DNA from: Brachypodius melanocephalos
Taxonomy: Eukaryota > Chordata > Aves > Passeriformes > Pycnonotidae
Assembly: GCA_013398615.1 (NCBI GenBank)
Contig: VZSR01002420.1
Coordinates: 832,510 to 896,509 of the forward strand
Length of the DNA: 64,000 nucleotides
Direction: 5' to 3'
Part shown: positions 43,601 to 46,940 of the stretch, in pieces
Numbering within the stretch: position 1 is the first letter of the stretch
Layout: each line of letters begins with the position of its first letter
The notes under the pieces: generated by a model
What the model saw: the letters and a program-made list of their open reading frames with translations, nothing else
Databases searched by the model: none
Told to the model about the DNA's origin: nothing
Made by a program: the position numbers and the translations under genes

Positions 43601-46172
43601 CCATATTTATCCTTATACTTCTGGCTTGCCTGCTTTCACGTGCACTGTTTACATCAAGGGGCAACCCAGGGCTGCTTCTCTTTGCCCAGTGATCATTACT
43701 GGGCAGCTGTTCCTCATTGCAGCTTGTGCTGCTCTGTGACCTTTACAGGAGAAAGCATTTGGGCCAGGCTATGATTTAATTACACTGATGAGACCCTAAA
43801 TTTTGGGCCACAGAAACATATGCAAGGATACGAAATTCACTGATAATTCAGCCTGGCTGGTTGACTCCTCTTTGTGATCAGCTCAATCTGCACAGTCTTT
43901 ACACTTTTAAATTACTTAAAAGTTATTTCCAGTTTAACTCTTGCTGTATTGAATTACAAACCACCTTCACAGGGCAAATCCCTCTGTTCTGAGGCTTTTC
44001 TTTGGGAACTCAATTTCTTTCTTTCTATCCTTGCCACGCGCCAAATGGCGGTGTTGTTTTTGAACCTCAGACAGGTGAAGTGAGGCACATTTCCCACCTG
44101 AACTTCATTGCCTGGCCTGACCACGACACCCCCTCCCAGCCAGACGATCTGCTCACCTTCATCTCCTACATGCGGCACGTGCACAAGTCGGGGCCCATCG
44201 TCACCCACTGCAGCGCAGGCATCGGGAGGTCAGGCACCCTCATCTGCATAGATGTGGTCCTGGGGCTGATCAGCAGAGACCTGGATGTGAGTATCCCAGG
44301 CTCAGTGGTGCTTCTGACCTGCAGGAAATGTGTTCCACTGAATCCACACAGTCTTCTAAAGCGTGTGCCATGCTGTTGGCAATACCATGTCGGATGGGGG
44401 AGAGCTCTAACACCCAGTGGCCCTTAGGTTAGCTCAGGGAACCTCAGCAACCAGGTGCCACTTGAAGTATGTTGCAAGGACATCTTCTACCATAGTGGAC
44501 TTCTGGCACGTGGCACGGGAAAAACGGTGTTGCCATGATGGCTTGGCCAATTGGTGGAAGGCATGTGTAAATAAACTTTTCCAGCACAGCCAGGGACTGC
44601 TTTCTAGGGTGATCCACAGGAGGGTGCTAGCTTCCTTATGTTTATGTGGCCTGGGGTAGCAAAACTGTTGTGAATTTGTAAGGAAGGTGAGCTATGCCAT
44701 GCTTAGCTCAGTGGAGTTTCTAAGCACCCTCTGAATGTCTCAAACTCTTTTCTGCACGCTTAGCTTAGAGTAAGCAAGAGGGTCGGTGTACAGAAAGAAC
44801 AAAGAGAAGGGAGGAGTGTCTGATGTAGGGCCACATCCAGATTGTCCAGAGACAGCACATGCTGGTTACCTACCAAACACAGGCTATATTTTGTCTGGTA
44901 GGTATATTTGTTTCACTACTAATGTGCCTAATTCTATTCCCTGGTGTCATGCAGGTAATGTTTCTTTGTTCTGCATGTGTGAACATGTCTGAAGTTTTTG
45001 AATGCTTAACTTGCTGTTTGTTTTGGTAGTTCGACATCTCGGACCTGGTGCGCACAATGCGTCTGCAGAGACACGGAATGGTTCAGACAGAGGTGAGTCT
45101 GGATTCCTCAGGAATTGTTCACTGAACCATCTGAAGTGGCAAAGAACTTCATGATGCACCCAGCAATTGTCTTTGTGCACTGCAATGTGACACTTGTGTC
45201 ACAAGAATTAAATCAGATGAGTAGCGGGATGTATTTAACATTTATTAACACAAGCTGTTTTTAACATGCTGTATTGTTTTGAACTGTGTTTAAAAAAATT
45301 TGAGTTTTCATCTTCAGAAGTTGTGCTTATAGAGGAAGTCAGCTAAGCTTTTTTGGCTTAAAGTTGCATTATAAACTGAAGAGAAGACCTAACTGTAGCT
45401 GCTGTGAATCACTGATACTATCAGAGATGTCCTGAGATCTCCTTTGGGAAGATACTCAGCCAGAAGTTCAATCTTTTAGGAATAATCTGGATCTAGAGCT
45501 AATTAACTTTAGAGATGGTCATCACAAGGTCTTGTTAAAATTTGCGCTCTTTCTTGGAATGGGAAGGAATTGTGAAGTCATAGTTTAAGAAACCCTGAAA
45601 TCAGTTTCACTATACTGTCAGCACCATGCCCACCTCACACTCCAAAACATTTATCAGCCTCCACACCTCTAGCACTGAGATTAAGGTAAGAAGTGCATTG
45701 TCCTCTGAGTTCTCTATTAGCTGGCATTGATGCAAGTCCTTGAAATTCACTTGCTGTCTTCATTTCTACTTACATAAAGTGCCTAATCTCCTTTAGGTGG
45801 TTTTGGTGTGAAAGGAGGATAAATGTCCCATATGAAATCTATCTTTGGTGGCAGAGTCATGTCTGTATTGGCTTTAAGATGAGGTTATGTATTTTTCTAC
45901 TGTGGCCTTTTTTGGGGAACTTTTTGTTGTTTGAGTTCTTTCATTTTCTTTGGGATTTGGCAGTGGTGGTGGTTTTATTATTTGATAGTATAATTAGTAT
46001 TGGAAGTGCTGTGCAACTGTGAAGTGCAAGTGAGAGCACTTCAGTGGTGCAGGCATTTTTCACATGTTCTGTAATTTCTTTTTCCTTGCAGGATCAGTAC
46101 ATTTTCTGCTATCAAGTTGTCCTTTATGTCCTGAACTATCTCCAGCATGAAGAACAACAGAGAGACAAATAA
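1524..46172 (+). CDS. PTPN13: PTPN13, tyrosine-protein phosphatase non-receptor type 13 (40 exons, 5'-partial)
   Basis: Large cytosolic, membrane- and cytoskeleton-associated protein tyrosine phosphatase. The coding sequence joins 40 exons, listed separately below; their summed length is 6248 nt (short PDZ2 form), giving 2 leading bases, 2081 codons and TAA at 46170-46172. Visible domains by residue of this partial protein: coiled coil about 40-75, FERM about 137-440, PDZ1 about 662-747, PDZ2 about 935-1022, PDZ3 about 1070-1158, PDZ4 about 1355-1440, PDZ5 about 1450-1533, PTP about 1780-2070. The order and number match the mammalian protein (about 2485 residues) as I recall it. The N-terminal KIND domain is outside the window. 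Family knowledge: PDZ domains bind C-termini such as that of Fas, and the FERM domain binds phosphoinositides. All splice sites are GT-AG except three GC-AG introns. The next gene downstream is AFF1, as in mammals. Confidence 0.97.
1624..7913. other. PTPN13: PTPN13 intron, 6.3 kb
   Basis: The longest intron in the window. It is AT-rich, with a pyrimidine-rich stretch near 4890-4990 and a 16-base A run at 6153-6168. The open frames in it (for example 2769-3219 on both strands and 4851-5282) lack splice-consistent homology. No repeat family was recognised with confidence. Confidence 0.6.
7914..8133 (+). CDS. PTPN13: PTPN13 exon 2: coiled-coil segment before FERM
   Basis: 220 nt, acceptor gtcctgcag, donor AGG|gtaatg. 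Encodes Q-H-E-A-P-F-E-G-K-L-I-S-Q-E, then a Glu/Gln/Lys-rich heptad-like stretch (M-L-K-R-Q-E-E-E-M-M-Q-L-Q), then L-D-I-T-R-D-P-L-R-E-I-A-L-E-T-A. It is nearly identical to human PTPN13 as I recall it. The following intron (8134-9093) holds nothing recognised apart from a T-rich tract near 8745-8765. Confidence 0.96.
9094..9168 (+). CDS. PTPN13: PTPN13 exon 3: lead-in to FERM
   Basis: 75 nt, 25 codons in phase 0, acceptor gattttcag, donor TTG|gtaaga. Encodes N-F-F-G-P-E-F-V-K-M-T-I-E-P-F-I-S-L-D and P-K-S-I-L, strongly conserved in PTPN13 orthologues. A phase 0-0 exon could be skipped without breaking the frame. Confidence 0.96.
9278..9452 (+). CDS. PTPN13: PTPN13 exon 4: FERM F1 lobe start
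   Basis: 175 nt, acceptor aaatgcag, donor G|gtaaga. It begins T-K-K-G-K-S-D-D and then runs into the ubiquitin-like F1 lobe (R-R-K-V-N-V-M-L-L-S-G-Q-K-L-E-L), followed by D-V-F-D-M-V-V-A-H-I-G-L. The last base is shared with exon 5 to make Asp. Confidence 0.96.
9663..9816 (+). CDS. PTPN13: PTPN13 exon 5: FERM F1/F2
   Basis: 154 nt, acceptor ttgtggcag, donor CA|gtgagt. Encodes N-E-F-F-F-V-D-P-D, the basic patch E-E-S-K-K-K-N-K, and F-T-L-F-F-R-I-K-F-F-V-D-D-V-S-L-I, the F1/F2 junction of the FERM fold. Joins exon 6 through a split Gln codon. Confidence 0.96.
9949..10087 (+). CDS. PTPN13: PTPN13 exon 6: FERM F2 lobe
   Basis: 139 nt, acceptor ctgttccag, donor GAG|gtacat. Encodes H-T-L-T-C-H-Q-Y-Y-L-Q-L-R-K-D-I-L-E-D-R and L-L-A-S-L-A-L-Q-A-E-Y-G-D-Y, the acyl-CoA-binding-like helical F2 lobe. 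The following intron (10088-10514) shows nothing recognised. Confidence 0.96.
10515..10667 (+). CDS. PTPN13: PTPN13 exon 7: FERM F2 lobe end
   Basis: 153 nt, 51 codons in phase 0, acceptor tgttgcag, donor AAG|gtaagt (strong). Encodes V-H-G-L-S-Y-F-R-L-E-H-Y and V-M-E-K-L-D-L-S-Y-I-K-E-E-L-P-K-L-H, matching human closely. The next intron, 10668-11990, has no recognised element. Confidence 0.96.
11991..12173 (+). CDS. PTPN13: PTPN13 exon 8: FERM F3 (PH/PTB-like) lobe
   Basis: 183 nt, 61 codons in phase 0, acceptor tctgtgcag, donor AGT|gtaagt. Encodes L-C-Q-R-L-T-E-Y-G-V-H, S-Q-T-G-I-L-L-G-V-C-C-K-G, F-E-V-H-N-G and F-P-W-R-E-T-K-K-I-S-F, the beta-sandwich of the F3 lobe. The intron 12174-13168 holds nothing recognised. 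Confidence 0.96.
13169..13331 (+). CDS. PTPN13: PTPN13 exon 9: FERM F3 lobe end
   Basis: 163 nt, acceptor attgtgtag, donor G|gtgagg. Encodes K-K-K-I-T-L-Q-N-T-S-D-G-I-K-H, then the C-terminal helix of the lobe (Y-L-L-H-L-C-S-S-Q-H-K-F-Q-L-Q-M-R). The 3.2-kb intron 13332-16536 is AT-rich without a recognised repeat. Confidence 0.96.
16537..16960 (+). CDS. PTPN13: PTPN13 exon 10: Ser-rich linker between FERM and PDZ1
   Basis: 424 nt (2 + 140 codons + 2), acceptor atttccacag, donor AA|gtaaga. Conserved segments R-A-S-F-R-S-L-N-L, M-G-R-A-I-S-T-G-S-L-A-S-S-T-L-N and R-L-S-C-S-E-L-S-L. The rest is a poorly conserved, probably disordered linker (S-K-S-F-H-D-L-S-Q-S). Exons 10-12 total 579 nt and form a symmetric block. 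Confidence 0.96.
17128..17225 (+). CDS. PTPN13: PTPN13 exon 11: linker before PDZ1
   Basis: 98 nt, acceptor ctttaag after a long C/T tract, donor G|gtcagc. Encodes S-R-S-P-E-R-K-K-N-E-S-D-S-S-S-I-E-D, close to the human S-P-E-R-R-K-H-E-S-D-S-S-S-I-E-D segment. The intron 17226-19043 has no recognised element. Confidence 0.94.
19044..19100 (+). CDS. PTPN13: PTPN13 exon 12: 57-nt symmetric, likely cassette exon
   Basis: 57 nt (2 + 18 codons + 1), acceptor tgccacag, donor G|gtaagt. Encodes V-S-M-N-T-S-E-N-L-L-S-S-A-A-L-K-E-S, at the place of human M-T-M-H-S-S-G-N-S-S-S-Q. It has the same phase on both sides, so skipping removes 19 residues in frame. Human isoforms lacking 19 residues here are, to my recollection, described. 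The intron 19101-20404 has no recognised element. Confidence 0.88.
20405..20497 (+). CDS. PTPN13: PTPN13 exon 13: start of PDZ1
   Basis: 93 nt, acceptor ggctttacag, donor G|gtaagt. The first half is divergent linker. The second half, P-E-R-E-I-T-L-V-N-L-K-K-D-E-K-L-G-L, is the first strand of PDZ1 and the start of its G-L-G-F binding loop, which is completed by exon 14. The intron 20498-21826 contains a 20-base T run at 20834-20853. Confidence 0.95.
21827..21934 (+). CDS. PTPN13: PTPN13 exon 14: PDZ1 core
   Basis: 108 nt, acceptor tttttcatag, donor G|gtgagt. Encodes F-Q-I-V-G-G-E-K, D-L-G-I-F-I-H-S-V-I-P-G-G-P-A-D and L-K-P, the carboxylate-binding loop, strand B and helix A of PDZ1. The next intron, 21935-22613, contains a 17-base A run at 22021-22037. 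Confidence 0.97.
22614..22745 (+). CDS. PTPN13: PTPN13 exon 15: PDZ1 C-terminal half
   Basis: 132 nt, acceptor tgttgtgcag, donor G|gtaggg. Encodes G-H-R-L-I-S-I-N-S-T-S-L-E-G-V-S-H-H-A-A then L-V-I-S-Q-P. The peptide-binding helix B (S-H-H-A-A-L-E-I-L) is intact. The usual G-D-R motif reads G-H-R here (codon CAC at 22616-22618). Confidence 0.96.
22985..23448 (+). CDS. PTPN13: PTPN13 exon 16: linker between PDZ1 and PDZ2, non-canonical GC donor
   Basis: 464 nt (2 + 154 codons, ends in phase 0), acceptor tggttttcag. A Ser/Arg/Gln-rich low-complexity linker, more GC-rich than its neighbours. Conserved islands are S-M-S-S-Q-D-S-R-T-E-S-A-S-L-S-Q-S-Q and Y-S-D-R-G-D-S-D-M-D-E-A-T-Y-S. The frame must leave after A-K-K to join D-S-S-S-S in exon 17, and the only donor at that point is AAG|gcatag (GC at 23449). 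Reading through meets TAG six bases later. The intron 23449-24429 ends in a long pyrimidine tract near 24361-24420. Confidence 0.9.
24430..24573 (+). CDS. PTPN13: PTPN13 exon 17: start of PDZ2, with two in-frame donors
   Basis: Acceptor ggatataaag. Encodes D-S-S-S-S-N-T-A-N-K, then P-G-D-I-F-E-V-E-L-A-K-K-D-N-G-L-G-I-S-V-T, strand A and the binding loop of PDZ2. A proximal donor ACG|gtactg ends the exon at 24558 (129 nt); a distal donor AAG|gttttt ends it at 24573 (144 nt) and adds V-L-F-D-K. Both keep the frame into exon 18 (G-G-V-N-T-S). The intron to 26304 holds a minus-strand CR1 remnant. Confidence 0.96.
25731..25880 (-). mobile_element. CR1 LINE 3' end remnant, antisense
   Basis: Reads as the reverse complement of an avian CR1 3' end: cagaatcac at the start, then a segment close to tggtttaggatggaaggga and aaagatcatctagtcc, the usual head of antisense CR1 tails. 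Similarity fades after about 25880. Only the 3' untranslated part is present, so it is a 5'-truncated dead copy inside the PTPN13 intron. Confidence 0.75.
26305..26398 (+). CDS. PTPN13: PTPN13 exon 18: PDZ2 core
   Basis: 94 nt, acceptor ctgtttag, donor G|gtagga. Encodes G-G-V-N-T-S-I-R-H-G-G-I-Y-V-K-A-I-I-P then A-A-E-A-D-G-R-I-E-K, the binding strand and helix A of PDZ2. The intron 26399-27155 contains a short possible CR1 remnant near 26966. Confidence 0.97.
26966..27000 (-). mobile_element. Short CR1-like 3' end remnant, antisense
   Basis: The string cagaatcattagattgga followed by aaaagacc resembles the reverse complement of the CR1 3' terminus. The match is short and degraded, so this is tentative. 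Confidence 0.4.
27156..27241 (+). CDS. PTPN13: PTPN13 exon 19: PDZ2 C-terminal half
   Basis: 86 nt, acceptor taatgtag, donor CAG|gtgagt. Encodes D-R-V-L-S-V-N-G-I-S-L-E-G-A-T-H-K-Q-A-V then T-L-R-N-T-G-Q. The first residue of helix B is His (T-H-K-Q), as in class I PDZ domains that bind S/T-x-hydrophobic C-termini. The intron 27242-27782 has nothing recognised. Confidence 0.97.
27783..27945 (+). CDS. PTPN13: PTPN13 exon 20: end of PDZ2 and linker to PDZ3
   Basis: 163 nt, acceptor tctctgtag, donor G|gtcagg. Encodes V-V-H-L-L-L-E-K-G-Q (last PDZ2 strand), V-T-P-Q-C-T-L, a variable linker, and K-D-Y-S-F-V-T-A. Matches the human segment in order. The intron 27946-28808 has no recognised element. 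Confidence 0.96.
28809..29023 (+). CDS. PTPN13: PTPN13 exon 21: PDZ3
   Basis: 215 nt, acceptor cttttacag, donor CAG|gtttgt. One exon holds most of PDZ3: E-V-K-L-L-K-N-S-S-G-L-G-F-S-F, V-R-V-K-K-L-F-P-G-Q-P-A-A-E-S-G and D-V-I-L-K-V-N-G-A-P-L-K-G-L-S. A Cys follows the G-L-G-F-S-F loop where I recall Ser in human. The intron after it is only 81 nt (29024-29104). Confidence 0.97.
29105..29203 (+). CDS. PTPN13: PTPN13 exon 22: end of PDZ3
   Basis: 99 nt, 33 codons in phase 0, acceptor ggccatag, donor CTG|gtaagg. Encodes E-V-I-S-A-L-R-G-T-S-P-E-V-S-L-L-L-C-R-P-P and I-L-P-D-I-D-P-S-L-L, which is helix B and the last strand of PDZ3. The intron 29204-30783 carries a CR1 tail. Confidence 0.96.
29818..29983 (+). 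mobile_element. CR1 LINE 3' end, sense orientation
   Basis: Recognisable avian CR1 3' untranslated tail: cacagctctaggcctgcc, gagttcaa, tgtcctgtgcagggcca, ttggacttggatgatctttg and a terminal run attctgtgattctg, which is the diagnostic 8-bp-type end repeat. It is 5'-truncated and non-coding, inside a PTPN13 intron. Confidence 0.88.
30784..31145 (+). CDS. PTPN13: PTPN13 exon 23: linker between PDZ3 and PDZ4
   Basis: 362 nt (120 codons + 2), acceptor cctcttgtag, donor AG|gtatgc. A disordered-type linker with a conserved block S-S-D-E-N-E and K-S-P-S-R-R-D-S-Y-S-D-S-S, then W-S-S-A-L-Y-H. The Ser/Arg block is a plausible phosphorylation site (inference). Confidence 0.95.
31340..31514 (+). CDS. 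PTPN13: PTPN13 exon 24: linker before PDZ4
   Basis: 175 nt (1 + 58 codons), acceptor tatctgtag, donor CCA|gtaata. Encodes P-L-D-L-P-A-I-P-T-C-R-T and E-L-T-S-H-L-G-E-I-D-S-L-L-T-Q-L-E. Divergent from human, but phase and position fit exactly between exons 23 and 25. The following intron (31515-32834) starts with a 28-bp tandem duplication. Confidence 0.85.
31557..31608. repeat. Tandem duplication, period 28 bp, about two copies
   Basis: The string tgtggttgttttagccatga occurs at 31557 and again at 31585, with the intervening bases also matching, giving a period of 28 bp. It is intronic, 43 bp past a PTPN13 exon. Confidence 0.85.
32835..32993 (+). CDS. PTPN13: PTPN13 exon 25: PDZ4 first part
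   Basis: 159 nt, 53 codons in phase 0, acceptor tccccctag, donor AAA|gtgaga. Encodes E-V-E-L-R-V-T-L-T-K-S-E-K-G-S-L-G-F-T-V, G-C-Y-I-H-D-I-V-Q-D-P-A-K-S-D-G and L-R-P-G-D-R-L-I-K. The binding loop is G-S-L-G-F rather than G-L-G-F with a Gly-Gly, as in PDZ4 of mammals. Confidence 0.97.
33227..33398 (+). CDS. PTPN13: PTPN13 exon 26: end of PDZ4 and start of PDZ5
   Basis: 172 nt, acceptor tgttgcag, donor G|gtaaca. Encodes V-N-D-I-D-V-T-N-M-S-H-T-D-A-V-N-F-L-R, then R-L-V-L-G-R-V-L-E-L-P and L-P-D-I-T-L. His begins helix B (S-H-T-D-A). It runs into the first strand of PDZ5. Confidence 0.97.
33501..33711 (+). CDS. PTPN13: PTPN13 exon 27: PDZ5
   Basis: 211 nt, acceptor cctgtgaag, donor AG|gtgtgt. 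Encodes L-S-L-S-G-G-H-D-S-L-Y-Q-V-V-Y-I-S-D-I, L-D-I-I-H-Y-I-N-G-V-S-T-Q-G-M-T-L and L-K-A-T-R. This is PDZ5 with its binding loop. The intron 33712-34778 carries a long sense CR1 fragment. Confidence 0.97.
34010..34680 (+). mobile_element. CR1 LINE fragment, reverse-transcriptase region, sense orientation
   Basis: An uninterrupted frame from ATG 34021 to TAG 34680 (219 codons) reads as CR1 reverse transcriptase: D-G-I-H-P-R-M-W-K-E-L-A, R-Y-R-P-V-S-L-T-S-V-L-G-K-V, Q-Q-G-F-R-K-G-R-S, V-F-D-T-I-S-H-S-I-L-L-E-K-L, S-P-S-S-V-L-G-P and F-A-N-D-T-E-L. The catalytic F-A-D-D box reads F-A-N-D and the fragment lacks the rest of ORF2, so it is not a functional element. It lies in the same direction as PTPN13. 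Confidence 0.92.
34779..34849 (+). CDS. PTPN13: PTPN13 exon 28: linker after PDZ5
   Basis: 71 nt (1 + 23 codons + 1), acceptor ttttcacag, donor G|gtaaga. Encodes D-G-H-A-V-F-P-K-S-R-S-P-E-N, in the place of human N-D-L-P-V-V-P-S-S-K. Sequence support is weak but splice sites and phase are exact. The intron 34850-35488 has no recognised element. Confidence 0.8.
35489..35550 (+). CDS. PTPN13: PTPN13 exon 29: Cys-rich linker exon
   Basis: 62 nt (2 + 20 codons), acceptor ttcgtttag, donor AAG|gtaaat. Encodes C-S-C-G-D-S-C-D-K-T-E-K-S-T-D-A-Y-G. Human has G-S-Y-S-V-G-S-C-S-Q in this region. The call rests mainly on phase and splice sites. The intron 35551-36203 has no recognised element. Confidence 0.72.
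36204..36360 (+). CDS. PTPN13: PTPN13 exon 30: linker between PDZ5 and PTP
   Basis: 157 nt (52 codons + 1), acceptor gctttctcag, donor G|gtaaga. Encodes V-N-G-N-G-I-L-G-P-S-Q-G-N, H-H-T-K-A-L-M-N-H-S and S-D-F-P-K-H-V-D-K-S. Poorly conserved, likely disordered; accepted on phase and position. The intron 36361-36686 has nothing recognised. Confidence 0.78.
36687..36863 (+). CDS. PTPN13: PTPN13 exon 31: acidic linker
   Basis: 177 nt, acceptor tatcttcag, donor G|gtaaca. A strongly acidic start (D-D-E-Y-Y-D-E-D-D-H-N-D) precedes the conserved L-L-D-V-V-D-E-E-A-Q-N-L-L-N, which is clearly PTPN13. The intron 36864-38116 has no recognised element. Confidence 0.94.
38117..38196 (+). CDS. PTPN13: PTPN13 exon 32: acidic linker
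   Basis: 80 nt, acceptor gtccactag, donor GAG|gtagga. Encodes M-N-G-R-V-T-E-D-K-S-E-D-T-D-C-D-G-S-S-L, aligning with human M-N-G-K-L-S-E-E-R-T-E-D-T-D-C-D-G-S. The intron 38197-39414 contains a 20-base T run at 38424-38443. Confidence 0.95.
39415..39470 (+). CDS. PTPN13: PTPN13 exon 33: linker, 56 nt
   Basis: 56 nt (18 codons + 2), acceptor cttcttgtag, donor AG|gtaaga. Encodes V-N-G-C-E-D-Y-C-E-A-K-A-V-P-E, matching human M-N-G-C-E-E-Y-C-E-E-K. The intron 39471-40536 has no recognised element. Confidence 0.93.
40537..40640 (+). CDS. PTPN13: PTPN13 exon 34: linker before PTP, GC donor
   Basis: 104 nt (1 + 34 codons + 1), acceptor cctcttacag. Encodes E-E-E-I-T-W-G-S-D-E-L-P-I-E-S, matching human D-D-E-I-T-W-G-N-D-E-L-P-I-E. 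The exon must end in phase 1 to join exon 35 (G|AT TTC CCC). The only donor that fits is AAG|gcaagg, a good GC-type consensus at 40641. The in-frame alternative CGT|gtaaat (40631) would create a stop at the join. The intron 40641-41739 has no recognised element. Confidence 0.93.
41740..41888 (+). CDS. PTPN13: PTPN13 exon 35: start of PTP domain
   Basis: 149 nt, acceptor cttctgccag, donor GAA|gtgagt. Encodes L-V-T-N-E-E-I-S-A-L-P-T-V, G-K-Y-S-G-A-K-L-K-S-V-I-R-M-L-R-G-L-L and V-P-S-K-E-I-E, the N-terminal helical cap of the phosphatase domain. The intron 41889-42455 has no recognised element. Confidence 0.97.
42456..42546 (+). CDS. PTPN13: PTPN13 exon 36: PTP phosphotyrosine loop
   Basis: 91 nt (30 codons + 1), acceptor ttctttacag, donor T|gtaagt. 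Encodes N-L-Q-E-L-K-P-L-D-Q-C-L-I-G and the substrate-recognition loop K-N-R-Y-K-N-I-L-P-Y, whose Tyr sets the depth of the pTyr pocket. The intron 42547-43215 has no recognised element. Confidence 0.98.
43216..43553 (+). CDS. PTPN13: PTPN13 exon 37: PTP core, GC donor
   Basis: 338 nt (2 + 112 codons), acceptor gatgacag. Encodes G-G-Y-I-N-A-S-F-I, F-V-Y-I-A-C-Q-G-P-L-P-T-T-V, D-F-W-Q-M-V-W-E-Q, I-A-M-M-T-Q-E-V-E-G-E-K-I-K-C and Y-W-P, all canonical PTP motifs. The donor is CAG|gcaagt at 43554, the perfect GC-type consensus. Using the nearby gt (four bases on) would break the frame into exon 38. The intron 43554-44070 has nothing recognised. Confidence 0.97.
44071..44286 (+). CDS. PTPN13: PTPN13 exon 38: WPD loop and catalytic P-loop
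   Basis: 216 nt, 72 codons in phase 0, acceptor tgaacctcag, donor GAT|gtgagt. Contains A-W-P-D-H-D-T-P-S-Q-P with the general acid Asp at 44119-44121, and H-C-S-A-G-I-G-R-S-G with the nucleophilic Cys at 44209-44211 and phosphate-binding Arg at 44227-44229. All catalytic residues are present, so the enzyme is predicted to be active. The intron 44287-45029 has no recognised element. Confidence 0.98.
45030..45092 (+). CDS. PTPN13: PTPN13 exon 39: PTP C-terminal part
   Basis: 63 nt, 21 codons in phase 0, acceptor tttggtag, donor GAG|gtgagt. Encodes F-D-I-S-D-L-V-R-T-M-R-L-Q-R-H-G-M-V-Q-T, ending in the Q-loop motif Q-T-E-D-Q that is finished by exon 40. The intron 45093-46091 has no recognised element. 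Confidence 0.98.
46092..46172 (+). CDS. PTPN13: PTPN13 terminal coding exon
   Basis: 81 nt from acceptor ttccttgcag to TAA at 46170-46172. Encodes D-Q-Y-I-F-C-Y-Q-V-V-L-Y-V-L, the last PTP helix, then a short tail (H-E-E-Q-Q-R-D-K) a few residues shorter than the human one I recall. Confidence 0.98.
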   Translation, partial: DQYIFCYQVVLYVLNYLQHEEQQRDK

Positions 46173-46419
46173 AATACAGCAGCAGAAGTGCATTTAAAAT
46201 AAGGAAGCAAGGAGGTCCAGAGGCTCTGGAGCATTTTATTTGTCCTGCCAATAGTTTTCTAATCCCTTTCTTCAGTTGCTGTCCAATGTCTTTTCTATAA
46301 AGTCTCTCCATCATTCCAAATAAGGTATATAGTTCTAAGGGAAAGGGATGGCTCATACAATACCACTATAATCTTCAACCCCATGGATGCACATGCAAGA
46401 TTTTTGTATAACAATATTT

Positions 46420-46425
46420 AATAAA
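46420..46425 (+). terminator. PTPN13: Poly(A) signal AATAAA, proximal
   Basis: Canonical hexamer 248 bases after the PTPN13 stop. Its downstream region is T-rich but short, so it may give a shorter 3' UTR. Confidence 0.6.
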
Positions 46426-46912
46426 GCTGCATTTTTTTGCAGCTTCCTTAATATGTCATAAAATACTGAAAGAAAAATATTTTCATTTAAAAAGAAAAGT
46501 AAAGAAGAAGAAAAAAGGAATCCTATACTACTTCCTGCAATTCTGGAACTGTTTTGGGGTATTTGTTTCTTACAGGGTGGGGAAGTGTGAGGGATGAAGC
46601 AGTATTTTTATCCTGGCAAACTTTATTACAAAGACTAGTAAAATGTCTCTTTTGAAAGCTTGTTCAGGGCACAGAATTTTTGCCCTTCTAGTACAATTAC
46701 AACTATTTTATAGAGGGTATCTTGAAATCAGCATTTAAGCTTTAAGAGATGCCTGTTAGCATAAGGATAGTCGTGAATGTTAACTGTATCACAGTTAATA
46801 ATTTTTACTTCATAGAATTTCATGTACATATTTATATACTTTTACACACATTAAAAAAAGCTGAATTATTGGGTGTCTAACCTTATAATTGATTAGGCAT
46901 CTCTACTCTGTA

Positions 46913-46918
46913 AATAAA
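46913..46918 (+). terminator. PTPN13: Poly(A) signal AATAAA, distal
   Basis: Canonical hexamer followed by a G/T-rich element at about 46945-46970. Likely the main end of PTPN13 transcripts (inference). Confidence 0.65.
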
Positions 46919-46940
46919 AATATACCTAATGTACACTGAT

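Larger units (their letters stand above)
46173..46940 (+). other. PTPN13: PTPN13 3' untranslated region with two poly(A) signals
   Basis: AT-rich sequence after the stop. AATAAA occurs at 46420-46425 and again at 46913-46918. The second is followed within about 30 bases by a G/T-rich stretch (gtgggtctgggtatttttg), the usual downstream element, so it is the likelier main site. The exact cleavage points are inferred. Confidence 0.75.

Noticed and set aside
44417..44659. Plus-strand 80-codon open frame in a PTPN13 intron
   Set aside because: Not in phase with the flanking exons 38 and 39, which join directly with full conservation. No homology recognised.
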